Positions 17,945 to 26,856 are shown, numbered from the stretch's first letter. The stretch: 64,000 bases of DNA from Asanoa sp. WMMD1127 (GCF_029626225.1 NZ_JARUBP010000001.1:5208001-5272000); one strand, 5' to 3'. The notes: generated from the sequence alone by a model not told the origin. Made by a program: numbers and translations.

Positions 17945-18241
17945 ATGCCCAAGGGCTACTGGGTCAGCGTCTACCCCACCATCGAGGATCCCGAAAGTCT
18001 TGATGTCTACAACAGGCTGGCGGGTCTGGCCGTCGCGGCCGCGGGCGGGCGGGTGCTGGCGAGCATCGGCAGCCGGATCGAAGCACACGAAGCCGGAATA
18101 GCCGAGCGCGTCGTGCTGATCGAGTTCGACAGCTTCGAGCAGGCGGTCGCCGCACGCGCGAGCGCGGCCTACCAGGAGGCGCTGGCCGCGCTCCCCGACG
18201 GCTTCGAGCGCGACTTCCGCATCGTCGAGGGCCTCGACTGA
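17945..18241 (+). CDS. DUF1330 family small protein
   Basis: A 98-residue protein starting MPKGYWVSVYPTIEDPE with a ferredoxin-like alpha/beta pattern and RVVLIEFDSFEQAVAARAS, the typical core of DUF1330 (dimeric alpha-beta barrel superfamily). TGGAGG lies a few bases before ATG 17945. The function of the family is unknown. It stands alone between the glycan operon and the importer/dehydrogenase operon, and no partner is implied by its position. Confidence 0.8.
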   Translation: MPKGYWVSVYPTIEDPESLDVYNRLAGLAVAAAGGRVLASIGSRIEAHEAGIAERVVLIEFDSFEQAVAARASAAYQEALAALPDGFERDFRIVEGLD

Positions 18242-18376
18242 CGGGGACGCTGGCTCGGTCGTTCGCGGGCGATGACGGCAGTGGCTCAGGCCGAGGCTCG
18301 GCGGCCACGGCCGCTTCGCGTCGGCGGCGAGGTCGTCGCAGCGGACGACGAGCATCGGCTTGGCTTCCTGACGATG

Positions 18377-18420
18377 GTGAAGAGGGCCTCGACCCCCGAT
18401 CTTCTCGAGGCCCTCTTCAC
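18377..18420. terminator. Perfect 16-bp hairpin, probable bidirectional terminator
   Basis: The arm GTGAAGAGGGCCTCGA (18377-18392) pairs perfectly with 18405-18420 across a 12-base loop. It lies between convergent genes, the DUF1330 gene and the iron alcohol dehydrogenase gene, and overlaps the stop codon of the latter at 18417-18419. It lacks a clear U tract, as is common in GC-rich actinobacteria. Confidence 0.75.
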
Positions 18421-19667
18421 GGGGTCGACGAACCGCACCCGCTCGGGGTGCGGGCGGGTCGGGTCCGGTCCCCGGTCCAGGCCGCTTCGAGGATGGCGGT
18501 CAGGCTGGCGGTGTCGGTCGGGCCGGGATGGTTCTGGATCAGGCGGGTGACGCCGGTGGCCATCTCCGCGAACCGGGGGAGGTCGGCCCGGGCCACGCCG
18601 ATGTCCGCCAACGTCGGCGGGATGCCGATGTCGGCGAGGAGGTCGTCGAGCCAGGCCAGGAACCTGTCCGCGGCCTCGGCCTCCGAGGTGCCGGTCACGT
18701 CGAGCCCACACACCCCGGCGAGGATGGCCAACCGGTCGCCGATGGCATCCTTCGCCGCGGCCAGCGCGTAGGGGAGCAGCAGCCCGACGCCCAACCCGTG
18801 CGGCGTGTGGGTGGCCGCGCCGATGGGGTACTGGAGCGCGTGCGGCGCCGCGTTACCCGCATGGGCGAAGGCGAGCCCGGCGAGCATGGAACCGTACGAC
18901 ATGTCCGCGCGCGCATCGGTGTCGTGGCCGTCCCTGACGGCGCGGCGCAGGCTACGGGCGATCCGCTCCGCGGCCAGGAGCGCGTAGTGGTCGGTGATCG
19001 GGTTGCGGCCGAGGAAGACCTGCTCCACCGGGTCCCGCGGTCCATGGGCCCGGGGTCGGGCGGTGAAGCTCTCCACCGCGTGACAGAACGCGTCGATACC
19101 CGAGTGGGCGGTGACGGTCGCCGGGCAGGTGTAGGTGAGCTCGGGGTCGACGATGGCGAAGTCGGGCACGATGTGGACGCTCGAAACCCCCACCTTCAGC
19201 TCGCGTTCCGGGTCCGTCAACACCGAGACCGGTGTGAGCTCGGAGCCGGTGCCGGACGTCGTGGGGACGGCGACAAGGGGGACAGTCGGCCCCGGCACCT
19301 TCGACTCGCCGTAGAAGTCGCGCGGCGTCCCGCCGTGGCAGCGGATGACGCCGACGATTTTCGCGAGGTCGATCACCGTTCCGCCTCCGACGGCGAGGAT
19401 CACGTCGGCGTCCACCTTCGCGGCGGCCGAGACGGCCAGGTCGACATCGGCGAGTGGCACGTCGGGGTTCGCGTCGGCGAACACCTCGACGGCCGCGACC
19501 CTGTCCCGCACGGCGGCCACGATCTCGGCCACTCCGGGCTGCGCTAGCAGCACCTGGTCGGTCACGATCAGCACCCGTGAGCCACACTCGGCGACCACCC
19601 GCGGGATGTTCTGCGCGACGCCTTCGCCCACGATCAGCTGGCGTGGTCCGCGGACCGTCTCGAGCAT
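18417..19667 (-). CDS. Iron-containing (type III) alcohol dehydrogenase
   Basis: A 416-residue protein. The NAD(P)-binding part has ILAVGGGTVIDLAK, then VAVPTTSGTGSE, which is diagnostic of the family. The metal site follows, with an Asp in HSGIDAFCHAVES and His residues in the FAHAGNAAPHALQYP and THTPHGLGVG stretches. Members include maleylacetate reductase, 4-hydroxybutyrate, lactaldehyde and 1,3-propanediol dehydrogenases. It is the last gene of an importer, aldehyde dehydrogenase and alcohol dehydrogenase operon, one base from the preceding gene. It would fit oxidation of an imported alcohol to an aldehyde that its neighbour then oxidises, but the substrate is unknown. Confidence 0.87.
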   Translation of the reverse strand: MLETVRGPRQLIVGEGVAQNIPRVVAECGSRVLIVTDQVLLAQPGVAEIVAAVRDRVAAVEVFADANPDVPLADVDLAVSAAAKVDADVILAVGGGTVIDLAKIVGVIRCHGGTPRDFYGESKVPGPTVPLVAVPTTSGTGSELTPVSVLTDPERELKVGVSSVHIVPDFAIVDPELTYTCPATVTAHSGIDAFCHAVESFTARPRAHGPRDPVEQVFLGRNPITDHYALLAAERIARSLRRAVRDGHDTDARADMSYGSMLAGLAFAHAGNAAPHALQYPIGAATHTPHGLGVGLLLPYALAAAKDAIGDRLAILAGVCGLDVTGTSEAEAADRFLAWLDDLLADIGIPPTLADIGVARADLPRFAEMATGVTRLIQNHPGPTDTASLTAILEAAWTGDRTRPARTPSGCGSSTP

Positions 19668-19668
19668 G

Positions 19669-21144
19669 TCAGTGCCCCCCGGGAAGCCGCAGGTCGATCG
19701 CCGCGTACGTGAGGTCGAGATACTCGAGGATGCCCTCGTGCGAACCCTCCTTGCCGATCCCGGACTGCTTCACCCCTCCGAACGGCGCCGACGGGTCCGA
19801 GATCAGGCCGCGGTTGATGCCGACCATCCCTGTTTCCAGGCCTTCGACGAACCGGAGCGCCCGTTGGAGGTCGCGGGTGAAGACGTAGCCGACCAGGCCG
19901 TGCTCGGTGTCGTTGGCCTTCGCCAGCACCTCGTCGTCGGACGTGAACGAGATGATCGGGGCCACAGGGCCGAAGATCTCCGCCTGCAGCATCCGCGCGT
20001 CGTCCGGCACGTCGACCAGGACGGTGGGCGGGTAGAAGTGCCCCGGCCCGGCCGTTCGCGCGCCGCCGACCAGGACCCGCGCCCCGCGGTCGACGGCGTC
20101 GGCGACGAGCTCGTCGATCTTGGCGACCGAGGGTTCGTCGATCAGCGCTCCGACGTCCACGCCGTCGTCGAGACCGTGACCCATCGACAGCGCGGACATC
20201 CGCTCGGCGAAGCGCGCCGTGAACTCCGCGCGCACCGGCTCCTCGACGTAGATCCGGTTGGCCGCGATGCACGACTCCCCGATGTTGCGCATCTTGGCCA
20301 CCATGGCGCCGTCGAGCGCGACGTCCAGGTCCGCGTCGGCACAGACGATCAGGGCGGCGTTACCACCGAGTTCCATGGACGTACGCAGCACGTTGTCCGC
20401 GGCCTGGCGCAGCAGCACCCGCCCGACCTCGGTCGACCCGGTGAACGAGAGCTTGCGGGTGCGACGGTCGGCCAGCAGGGCCGAGACCACCTCGCCGGGG
20501 CGCCTGGTGGTCACCACGTTGACGACGCCCGGGGGGACGCCGACCTCCTCCATGAGGCGGGCCAGGAACAGCATGGTGAGCGGCGTCTGCGCGGCGGGCT
20601 TGGTGATCGTCGTGCAGCCCGCCGCCAGCGCGGGAGCGATCTTGCGGGCGCCCATGGCCAACGGAAAGTTCCAGGGCGTCACGAAGACGCACGGTCCGAC
20701 CGGCTTCGGCACGGTGAGAATGCGGTATCCACCTCCCGGAGCGGTGCTGTAGCGCCCCTCGACGCGTACCGCCTCCTCGGCGAACCAACGGAAGAACTCG
20801 GCGCCGTAGGCCACCTCCGCCCGCGCCTCGGCGAGCGGCTTGCCCATCTCGAGCGTGATCAGCCGGGCCAGCGCCGCGGACCGCTCGGTCAGTGCCCGGT
20901 GCGTCGCGGTCAACAGCTCCGACCGTTTCCGCGGCGGGGTCGCCGCCCACTGCGCCATCGCCTCGGTCGCCGCGTCCAGGGCGGCGAGCCCGTCGACGAC
21001 GCCGGCGTCCGCCACCTGGGCGATGGTCTTGCCGGTGCCCGGGTCCTCGACGGCGAAGGTGGCGCCGTTCGCGGCGTCGCGCCAGGCGGCGCCGATCCGG
21101 AGCCGCCGGTGCTCGGGGGCCAGCACGTCCATGGGGTCACTCAT
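19669..21144 (-). CDS. NAD(P)-dependent aldehyde dehydrogenase, succinate-semialdehyde type
   Basis: A 491-residue enzyme with TPWNFPLAMGARKIAPAL, FTGSTEVGRVLL, the catalytic Glu in MELGGNAALIV, the catalytic Cys in IGESCIAANRIYV and a C-terminal GGVKQSGIGKEGSHEG. The ESCIAANR context and C-terminus are those of succinate-semialdehyde dehydrogenases, though specificity in this group is broad. ATG 21144 is chosen because AGGAG lies 8 bases before it; an in-frame TTG 21171 would start inside the upstream stop. It sits between the second ATPase and the alcohol dehydrogenase, giving a two-step alcohol-to-acid pathway. Confidence 0.88.
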   Translation of the reverse strand: MSDPMDVLAPEHRRLRIGAAWRDAANGATFAVEDPGTGKTIAQVADAGVVDGLAALDAATEAMAQWAATPPRKRSELLTATHRALTERSAALARLITLEMGKPLAEARAEVAYGAEFFRWFAEEAVRVEGRYSTAPGGGYRILTVPKPVGPCVFVTPWNFPLAMGARKIAPALAAGCTTITKPAAQTPLTMLFLARLMEEVGVPPGVVNVVTTRRPGEVVSALLADRRTRKLSFTGSTEVGRVLLRQAADNVLRTSMELGGNAALIVCADADLDVALDGAMVAKMRNIGESCIAANRIYVEEPVRAEFTARFAERMSALSMGHGLDDGVDVGALIDEPSVAKIDELVADAVDRGARVLVGGARTAGPGHFYPPTVLVDVPDDARMLQAEIFGPVAPIISFTSDDEVLAKANDTEHGLVGYVFTRDLQRALRFVEGLETGMVGINRGLISDPSAPFGGVKQSGIGKEGSHEGILEYLDLTYAAIDLRLPGGH

Positions 21145-21167
21145 CGCGTCGGCTCCTGTGAAGTCTG

Positions 21168-22244
21168 TCAACGCCCGGCCCCGGACAGCGACACCCCGGT
21201 GTCCGCGTCGAACAGGTGCGCCCGGTCGAGGTCGACCGTGACCAGCAGGCGGTCGCCCGGCGTGCCGGTGGCGGTGGGTCGTGCCTTGACCTTGAGGATC
21301 GCCGTGCCCACCCGGACGTCGACCACCGTCCGGTCGCCGAGCGGCTCGAGCCCGTAGAGCTCTCCCGACAACGACGCGTCTCCGCGCTGCTCGACGGACA
21401 GGTGCTCCGCGCGCAGGCCCAGCACGAGGGGACGACCGTCCTGCGCCGTGCTCCAGCGGGGCCGCGGCAGCGTCCAGCCTTCCGCACCGACCAGACGATC
21501 ACCTTCGGCGTGGCAGGCGAGCAGGCTGATCGGCGGGCTCCCGATGAATCCCGCGACCCACTGGTTGGCCGGACGCTCGTACACCTGCGTCGGCGTGCCG
21601 ACCTGTTGCACCTTCCCCTCCTTGAGGACCGCGACCTGGTCGGCCATCGACAGCGCCTCGACCTGGTCGTTGGTCACGTAGACGAAGGTCGCGCCGAGGC
21701 TGCGGTGGATGCGGGTGAGCTCGGTGCGCATCTCGACGCGGAGCTTGAGGTCGAGGTTCGTCAGCGGCTCGTCCATGAGGAACGCGCGGGGGCTGCGGAC
21801 CAGCGCCCGGGCCAGCGCCACGCGCTGCATCTCGCCGCCCGACAACTGTGCGGGCCGCCGCTGCAGCAGCCGTTCGATGTGCAGCAGGCTCGCCATCCGC
21901 TCTACGGCGGCGGCGATCTCGCCGGCGGAGCAGCGACGGGCCCGCAGCGGGGAAGCGATGTTCTCGTACGCCGTGTGTCGCGGGTAGAGGGCGTAGCTCT
22001 GGAAGACCATGGCCAGGTCGCGCGCGGCCGGGGTGTCGCCGGTCGCGTCCCGCCCGTCCAGGTGCACCGACCCGGCGTCGAGCTTCTCGAGGCCGGCGAT
22101 CGCGCGCAGCGTCGTGGTCTTGCCCGCCCCGGACGGCCCGAGCACGACGAAGAACGACCCGTCCGGCACGTCCAGCGTGACTCCGTCCAGGGCCTGGACC
22201 TTGCCGAAGGACTTGCGCAGCCCGTGCACCGCCACGGTTCCCAT
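21168..22244 (-). CDS. MalK/UgpC-type ABC ATPase with an altered H-loop
   Basis: A 358-residue CUT1-type ATPase: Walker A GPSGAGKTT, Q-loop VFQSYALYP, signature LSGGEMQR, Walker B AFLMDEPLTNLD and a C-terminal regulatory OB-fold domain (about residue 240 onward). The H-loop reads YVTNDQVEA, with Asn192 (codon AAC, 21669-21671) in place of the conserved His. The companion ATPase keeps YVTHDQ. All other motifs look intact, so the two proteins probably form an asymmetric heterodimer with one weakened ATP site, driving the two permeases encoded upstream. The start overlaps the preceding stop (ATGA). Confidence 0.9.
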   Translation of the reverse strand: MGTVAVHGLRKSFGKVQALDGVTLDVPDGSFFVVLGPSGAGKTTTLRAIAGLEKLDAGSVHLDGRDATGDTPAARDLAMVFQSYALYPRHTAYENIASPLRARRCSAGEIAAAVERMASLLHIERLLQRRPAQLSGGEMQRVALARALVRSPRAFLMDEPLTNLDLKLRVEMRTELTRIHRSLGATFVYVTNDQVEALSMADQVAVLKEGKVQQVGTPTQVYERPANQWVAGFIGSPPISLLACHAEGDRLVGAEGWTLPRPRWSTAQDGRPLVLGLRAEHLSVEQRGDASLSGELYGLEPLGDRTVVDVRVGTAILKVKARPTATGTPGDRLLVTVDLDRAHLFDADTGVSLSGAGR

Positions 22245-23311
22245 CAGGCCACCAGCTCTTCCGTGCTCGCGTCGTAGACCACCGGGATCCCGCCGGTGTG
22301 CCGCAGCCCCACACCGTCGTCAGCGGCGAACCGGCCGGTCGGTGGCATCCGAACCCGTACGTCGCCCTGGCCGCCGTGGTCGACGACGTAGATGATCTCG
22401 TCGCCCAGCCACTCCGCCGAGACGACACGGGCCGGGACCGAACCGTCCGCGCCGGGCGCGGTCACTTCCAATGCCTCCGGCCGGACGCCGGCCAGCAGGG
22501 AACGGCCCAGCGGCACGCCGGACGGTGGCGCAAGGACCAGCCCGCCTTTGCTGCGCAGCTTCCCGTCCTCCACCTCCACCTCGATCAGGTTCATCGGGGG
22601 CGAGCCGATGAATCCGGCGCAGAACAGGCTCGCCGGACGGTCGTAGACCTCCAGCGGTGTGCCGATCTGCTCGACGCGGCCGTTGTTGAGGATGGCGATC
22701 CGGTGCCCGAGCGACATCGCCTCGACCTGGTCGTGGGTGACGTAGACCATCGTGGTCCCCAGCTCACCCTGGAGGTGCTTGATCTCCGTGCGCATGTCCG
22801 CCCGCAGCTCGGCGTCCAGGTTGGTCAGTGGCTCGTCCATGAGGAAGGCCCGCGGTCGTCGCACCAGCGCGCGCGCCAGCGCGACGCGCTGCTGTTCGCC
22901 GCCGGACAGCCGGCGCGGCCGTCGGTCCAGCAGCGGGCCGAGCCGCATCAGCCGGGCGGCCTCGTCGACCCGCGCGCGCACCTCCGCCTTGGGCAGACCC
23001 TCGGCCCGCAACGGGAACGCCAAATTGTCGCGGGTACGCAGATGCGGGTAGAGCGCGTAGAACTGGAACACCATCGCGATGTCGCGCTCGGCCGGCGGCA
23101 GGTCGTTGACCAGCGTGTCGCCGATGCGGATGTCGCCGGTCGTCTGCCGCTCCAGGCCGGCGATGGCTCGCAGCGTGGTGGTCTTGCCGCAACCGGACGG
23201 GCCGAGCATCACGAACAGCTCGCCGTCGCCGACGGACAGGTCTACGTGGTCGACCGCGACCGTCCCGTCCGGGTAGCGCTTGTGCAGGGCGGTCACCTCG
23301 ATGCCGGCCAT
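22244..23311 (-). CDS. MalK/UgpC-type ABC ATPase with canonical motifs
   Basis: A 355-residue protein with Walker A GPSGCGKTT, Q-loop VFQFYALYP, signature LSGGEQQR, Walker B AFLMDEPLTNLD and H-loop YVTHDQ (His193), followed by a C-terminal regulatory domain. It is the first of two adjacent ATPases, an arrangement known from the rhizobial glycerol importer GlpSTPQV, where two ATPases serve one permease pair. ATG 23311 overlaps the permease stop (ATGA), so the longer open frame upstream is not used. With the altered ATPase downstream it should form the nucleotide-binding pair of this importer. Confidence 0.9.
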   Translation of the reverse strand: MAGIEVTALHKRYPDGTVAVDHVDLSVGDGELFVMLGPSGCGKTTTLRAIAGLERQTTGDIRIGDTLVNDLPPAERDIAMVFQFYALYPHLRTRDNLAFPLRAEGLPKAEVRARVDEAARLMRLGPLLDRRPRRLSGGEQQRVALARALVRRPRAFLMDEPLTNLDAELRADMRTEIKHLQGELGTTMVYVTHDQVEAMSLGHRIAILNNGRVEQIGTPLEVYDRPASLFCAGFIGSPPMNLIEVEVEDGKLRSKGGLVLAPPSGVPLGRSLLAGVRPEALEVTAPGADGSVPARVVSAEWLGDEIIYVVDHGGQGDVRVRMPPTGRFAADDGVGLRHTGGIPVVYDASTEELVA

Positions 23312-24222
23312 CAGCGTCGCACCGCCCCGAGCGTCACACCGGCGACGAGATGCTTGCGCACCAGATAGGCGAAGACGAGCACCGGTAGGGCGAACACGAC
23401 GGAGGAGGCGGCGACGAGACCCCAGTCCACAGTGGTGCCGCCGATTAGGCCCGCGATGGCGGGTGGCGCCGTGCGCACCTCGTCGCTGGAGGTGAGGAAG
23501 ATGGCGAACACGAACTCGTTCCACGAGAAGATGAGCGCGAACACCGCCGTGGCGGCGATGCCGGGCACGAGCAGGGGCAGGGTGAACTTCCGGAACGCCT
23601 GCAGGCGGGTGTAGCCGTCGAGCATCGCGGCATCCTCGTACTCCGCCGGCACCTCGTCGACGAATCCCTTCATCATCCAGATGGTGAACGGCAGGTTGAA
23701 CGCGGCGTAGATGAGGATCAGGCCGAGCTCGGTGTCGATGAGTCCGACCTGTCGGTACATCAGGAAGATCGGGATGACGACCACCACGGGCGGCATGAAG
23801 CGGGTGGACAGGATGAAGAACAGCTGGTCCTTCTTGGCCTTCACCGCGAAGCGTGAGTAGGCCCAGGCCGCCGGGACGCCCAGCACGGTGGCCAGCAGCG
23901 TGGAGACCCCGGCGACCACGACGGAGTTGAGGAACGAGACCGACAACCCCGAGCGACCGCCGCCGGACGCGACGAACACGTCCTTGAAATGGTCCATGGT
24001 GAAGTCGAAGTCGAAGAACTTGGCCGGAATGGCGTAGACGTCACGGTTCTCCTTGATGGACGTCTCGACCATCCAGAGCACGGGAAAGAGCATCACGACG
24101 GCCAGTACGGTCAGCAGCGCGATCTCCACAACGGAGCGGCCCCGGCCGCCGCGGCGACGCGCGGGAGGGGTGCGGTCCCGGACCGGTTCAGGGGACACGG
24201 TCTCGTTGACGGAGACGCCCAT
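23311..24222 (-). CDS. Carbohydrate/polyol ABC importer permease, MalG type
   Basis: A 303-residue permease with six predicted helices and the EAA coupling loop EYEDAAMLDGYTRLQAFRKF, which docks on the ATPase. A basic cytoplasmic N-terminus (RRRGGRGR) precedes helix 1 (IALLTVLAVVMLFPVLWM). ATG 24222 overlaps the stop of the other permease (ATGA), with GAGGA just upstream, so the longer reading is rejected. It pairs with the MalF-type permease and uses the two ATPases encoded downstream. Confidence 0.87.
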   Translation of the reverse strand: MGVSVNETVSPEPVRDRTPPARRRGGRGRSVVEIALLTVLAVVMLFPVLWMVETSIKENRDVYAIPAKFFDFDFTMDHFKDVFVASGGGRSGLSVSFLNSVVVAGVSTLLATVLGVPAAWAYSRFAVKAKKDQLFFILSTRFMPPVVVVIPIFLMYRQVGLIDTELGLILIYAAFNLPFTIWMMKGFVDEVPAEYEDAAMLDGYTRLQAFRKFTLPLLVPGIAATAVFALIFSWNEFVFAIFLTSSDEVRTAPPAIAGLIGGTTVDWGLVAASSVVFALPVLVFAYLVRKHLVAGVTLGAVRR

Positions 24223-25172
24223 CAGTCCTCCTTGAGCTTGTTCAAGTAGCGCAGGTAGAGCTGCGTGAGGACGATGACGACGAGGACCATGAGGATCCCG
24301 TACGCCGAGGCCGTTCCGGTGTTGAAGCCCAGGAACGCGACCTTGTAGACGTGGAACGACAGCGTCTCGGTGGAGACGCCCGGACCGCCGTTGGTGAGGA
24401 TGTAGACGAGGTCGAACAGGCGGAAGGCCTCGATGGCCCGGAACAGCACGGCGATGAGCAGCAACGGCCACACCAGTGGCAGCGTGATGGTGCGGAACCG
24501 GAACCACTCGGACGCCCGGTCGATCGAGGCGGCCTCGTAGAGGTACTTGGGAACCGCGGTGAGGCCGGCGAGCGCGATGAGCATGATGAACGGCGTCCAC
24601 TGCCAGGTGTCGACCACGATCAGCGAGACCAACGCCGTCCGCTGCCGGGTGAGCCACTCCACCTGCCCCAGGCCGAGCGAGCCGAGCATGCTGTTGACCA
24701 CGCCGAACTGCGCGTCGAGCATGAACCGCCAGAACAGCCCGACCACGACCGGCGACAGCATCATCGGCACGAGGAACACCGTGGTCAGCAACCCGCGGCC
24801 GTGCGTGCGTCGCGAGATCAGGTAGGCGATCGCGAAACCGAGCACGGTCTGCAGGCCGACGGCGCCGACCACGTAGATCAACGTGGTCAGCGCCCGCTGG
24901 TGGACCTGCGCCGAGGCGAGGACGGCAGTGTAGTTCCCGAACCCGACCCAGCGGGCCGGACCGCCGCGGGTGGCCGAGTAGTCGGTGAACGACAGGTACA
25001 ACGCCCACAGCAACGGGAACACCGACATGGCGAGCAACAGCAGCAGCGCGGGGGAGATGAAGGCCACCGCGAGCCCGCGGTCGCTCAACCGGCCGGACCG
25101 ACCCGGTGCGGGCGGCGCCGCGGACGCCGCCTGCACCGGGTGGTCGGTGGTCGCGGTGACGGGGTCACTCAC
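24222..25172 (-). CDS. Carbohydrate/polyol ABC importer permease, MalF type
   Basis: A 316-residue permease with a proline-rich cytoplasmic N-terminus, six helices and the coupling loop KYLYEAASIDRASEWFRFRT. The first helix (VAFISPALLLLLAMSVFPLLW) and the following FTDYSATRGG are typical of this subunit. GTG 25172 overlaps the binding-protein stop (GTGA). With the MalG-type partner it forms the membrane channel of the two-ATPase importer. The substrate is unknown, though polyol or short alcohol-like compounds fit the dehydrogenases in the operon. Confidence 0.87.
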   Translation of the reverse strand: MSDPVTATTDHPVQAASAAPPAPGRSGRLSDRGLAVAFISPALLLLLAMSVFPLLWALYLSFTDYSATRGGPARWVGFGNYTAVLASAQVHQRALTTLIYVVGAVGLQTVLGFAIAYLISRRTHGRGLLTTVFLVPMMLSPVVVGLFWRFMLDAQFGVVNSMLGSLGLGQVEWLTRQRTALVSLIVVDTWQWTPFIMLIALAGLTAVPKYLYEAASIDRASEWFRFRTITLPLVWPLLLIAVLFRAIEAFRLFDLVYILTNGGPGVSTETLSFHVYKVAFLGFNTGTASAYGILMVLVVIVLTQLYLRYLNKLKED

Positions 25173-26599
25173 AGCCCGCCGCCGCCCTTGCTGCTGGAGT
25201 CGAGCACGCTCTGCTGCTGCTTGGCGATCTCGTCAAGGGCCTCCTTGGGGCTCTTGGCTCCGTTGAGAGCGGCGTTCACATTGGTGTTCTCGATGTCGAC
25301 GAGGCGCGCGTACTCGGGCACGTTCCACATGTCCCGCATCCGCGACACCGAGTCGGCGTACACCTGGTTGAACGGCCCGGCGTTGAGGAACTCGGGCGAC
25401 TCCAGGGCGTCCGTACGCGACGGCACGCCACCGGCCGCGGCCCACTTCTTCTGGATGTCAGGCTGTTCGAACCACTTCATGAAGTTGAGGGCCTCCGCCT
25501 GGTTCGCCTCAGCGGCGTAGGCCGACACGTGCATCCCCATGCCGCCGAGCGGGACCAGGTTCGTCTTCTGGCTCGGCAGGGTGGCGAAGCCCAGCTTGTC
25601 GAGGATCTGCTCCCGCGTGGTGCCGAGCGTCGACTGCTTCGGGTCGAGCAGGCCGCCGCTCGCGGCGATCCAGTTGAACGCGATGCAGGCCTTGCCCTGG
25701 GCGACCGCCGCGTTCACCTCGTCGATGAACCAGTTGCCGGAGCCCGTCGCGGTCAACGGCTTCATCTTGTTGACCAGGACGTCCATCGCCTCCTGGCCCG
25801 CGGCGTCGTTGAGGACGCCCTCGATCTTGCGCGCCTTGGCGTCCCAGAGGTTGCCGCCGTAGACGCCGTTGACCGTGTTGTAGGTGACGGCCGCGGCGTC
25901 GGAGCCGTTGGCCTGGTGGAAGGCCAGCCCGCTGACCCCGGGGTTGTCCTGCTGGCACTTCGCGGCGACTGAGATCATCTCGTCCCAGGTCTGCGGTGGC
26001 TTGTCGCCGATCAGGTCCTTGCGGTAGATCATCGTCCAGGTGTCGCCGAGCAGCGGAAGTCCGTAGAGGCTGGCGTTCTCGTCGCGCTGGCCGGTCTCCG
26101 CCTGGGGGAACTGACCATAGGCAGCCAGGAGGTACGGGTTGTAGGCGTTGACGTCGATGTTGTTCTTGACGAAGTCGGTGATGTCGAGGATGTTGCCGTT
26201 CGTCACCGCCTCGCCGATGTGTTGTGAGTCCAGGATCGCGATGTCGAAGTCGGTCTTGCGCGCGGCGAACTGGGTGAACATCGCGTCGTGCCAGTTCGCG
26301 TTCGGCACGGTGTTGACTTTGACGGTCACGTTTGGACGGTCCTTTTTGTACTCCGCGTTCGCGAAGGCCTCCAGCGCCTGGGCGGGCGGCCATTCGAACC
26401 AGATGAAGCTGAGGGTGAGCGGGTCCTTGGTGAGCTCCGGGATGGTCGCCGGCGCCTTGGGGGCGCTCGCCTGGCCGCCGCCGTTCTCGCTGTCGCCGCA
26501 CGCCGCCACGGTCGTGGCCACCAGCAGCATGGCCGCCGTCGCCAGGCGCGCCTTTCGACCGGGAGCGGACAGTCGTCCTGTTCGCTGGGGATACCGCAT
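25169..26599 (-). CDS. ABC importer solute-binding lipoprotein
   Basis: A 476-residue extracellular binding protein. The N-terminus is basic, then a hydrophobic helix ends in the lipobox VAAC (Cys about residue 34), followed by a Gly/Ser linker. The mature part has the cluster B sugar-binding-protein pattern: DFDIAILDSQHIGEAV, LYGLPLLGDTWTMIYRKDL, KWFEQPDIQKKWAAAGGVPSR. It delivers the substrate to the permeases encoded next and is the first gene of a seven-gene operon ending in two dehydrogenases. ATG 26599 is preceded by AGGGCAAAG. Confidence 0.88.
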   Translation of the reverse strand: MRYPQRTGRLSAPGRKARLATAAMLLVATTVAACGDSENGGGQASAPKAPATIPELTKDPLTLSFIWFEWPPAQALEAFANAEYKKDRPNVTVKVNTVPNANWHDAMFTQFAARKTDFDIAILDSQHIGEAVTNGNILDITDFVKNNIDVNAYNPYLLAAYGQFPQAETGQRDENASLYGLPLLGDTWTMIYRKDLIGDKPPQTWDEMISVAAKCQQDNPGVSGLAFHQANGSDAAAVTYNTVNGVYGGNLWDAKARKIEGVLNDAAGQEAMDVLVNKMKPLTATGSGNWFIDEVNAAVAQGKACIAFNWIAASGGLLDPKQSTLGTTREQILDKLGFATLPSQKTNLVPLGGMGMHVSAYAAEANQAEALNFMKWFEQPDIQKKWAAAGGVPSRTDALESPEFLNAGPFNQVYADSVSRMRDMWNVPEYARLVDIENTNVNAALNGAKSPKEALDEIAKQQQSVLDSSSKGGGGL

Positions 26600-26856
26600 C
26601 TTTGCCCTGCTTTCTGGGTGGGGACGTCTAGAGCCTCGCTACGTGCTTCGCCGAGCAGGTGCCGGCGGCGTTCGGGCTTGTTCGCAGGGCCGACCTAGGG
26701 GCCGGCGGCCCGACCGACCGCGCCGCGACGTACGGGTATCGGATGGCGGGCATCCGTCAGTTTTCCTATACGATTTCCCTGGGGGCGTCAGAATGCCGCA
26801 GCGTTGTGACTGATGTCAACAGTTCGCGAACACGCCGGAGAGGACCTCAGGTCACG
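26600..26856. promoter_or_regulatory. Divergent control region between importer operon and GntR regulator
   Basis: No gene is seen in these 257 bases. On the minus strand TTCTGA (26788-26793), 17 bases, TATAGG (26765-26770) is a plausible promoter for the importer operon. An inverted repeat CGGATG-N5-CATCCG (26740-26756) and a TGAC-N4-GTCA element (around 26807-26818) are candidate binding sites for the GntR protein. A related CGGATC-N6-GATCCG repeat lies at 27629-27646, before the DJ-1 gene. Spacing differs by one base, so the match is tentative. Confidence 0.4.

Noticed and set aside
23311-25008. Possible fusion of an upstream segment with the MalG-type permease
   Set aside because: The extra N-terminal part is the other permease gene read in the wrong frame. 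ATGA overlap and GAGGA support the start at 24222.
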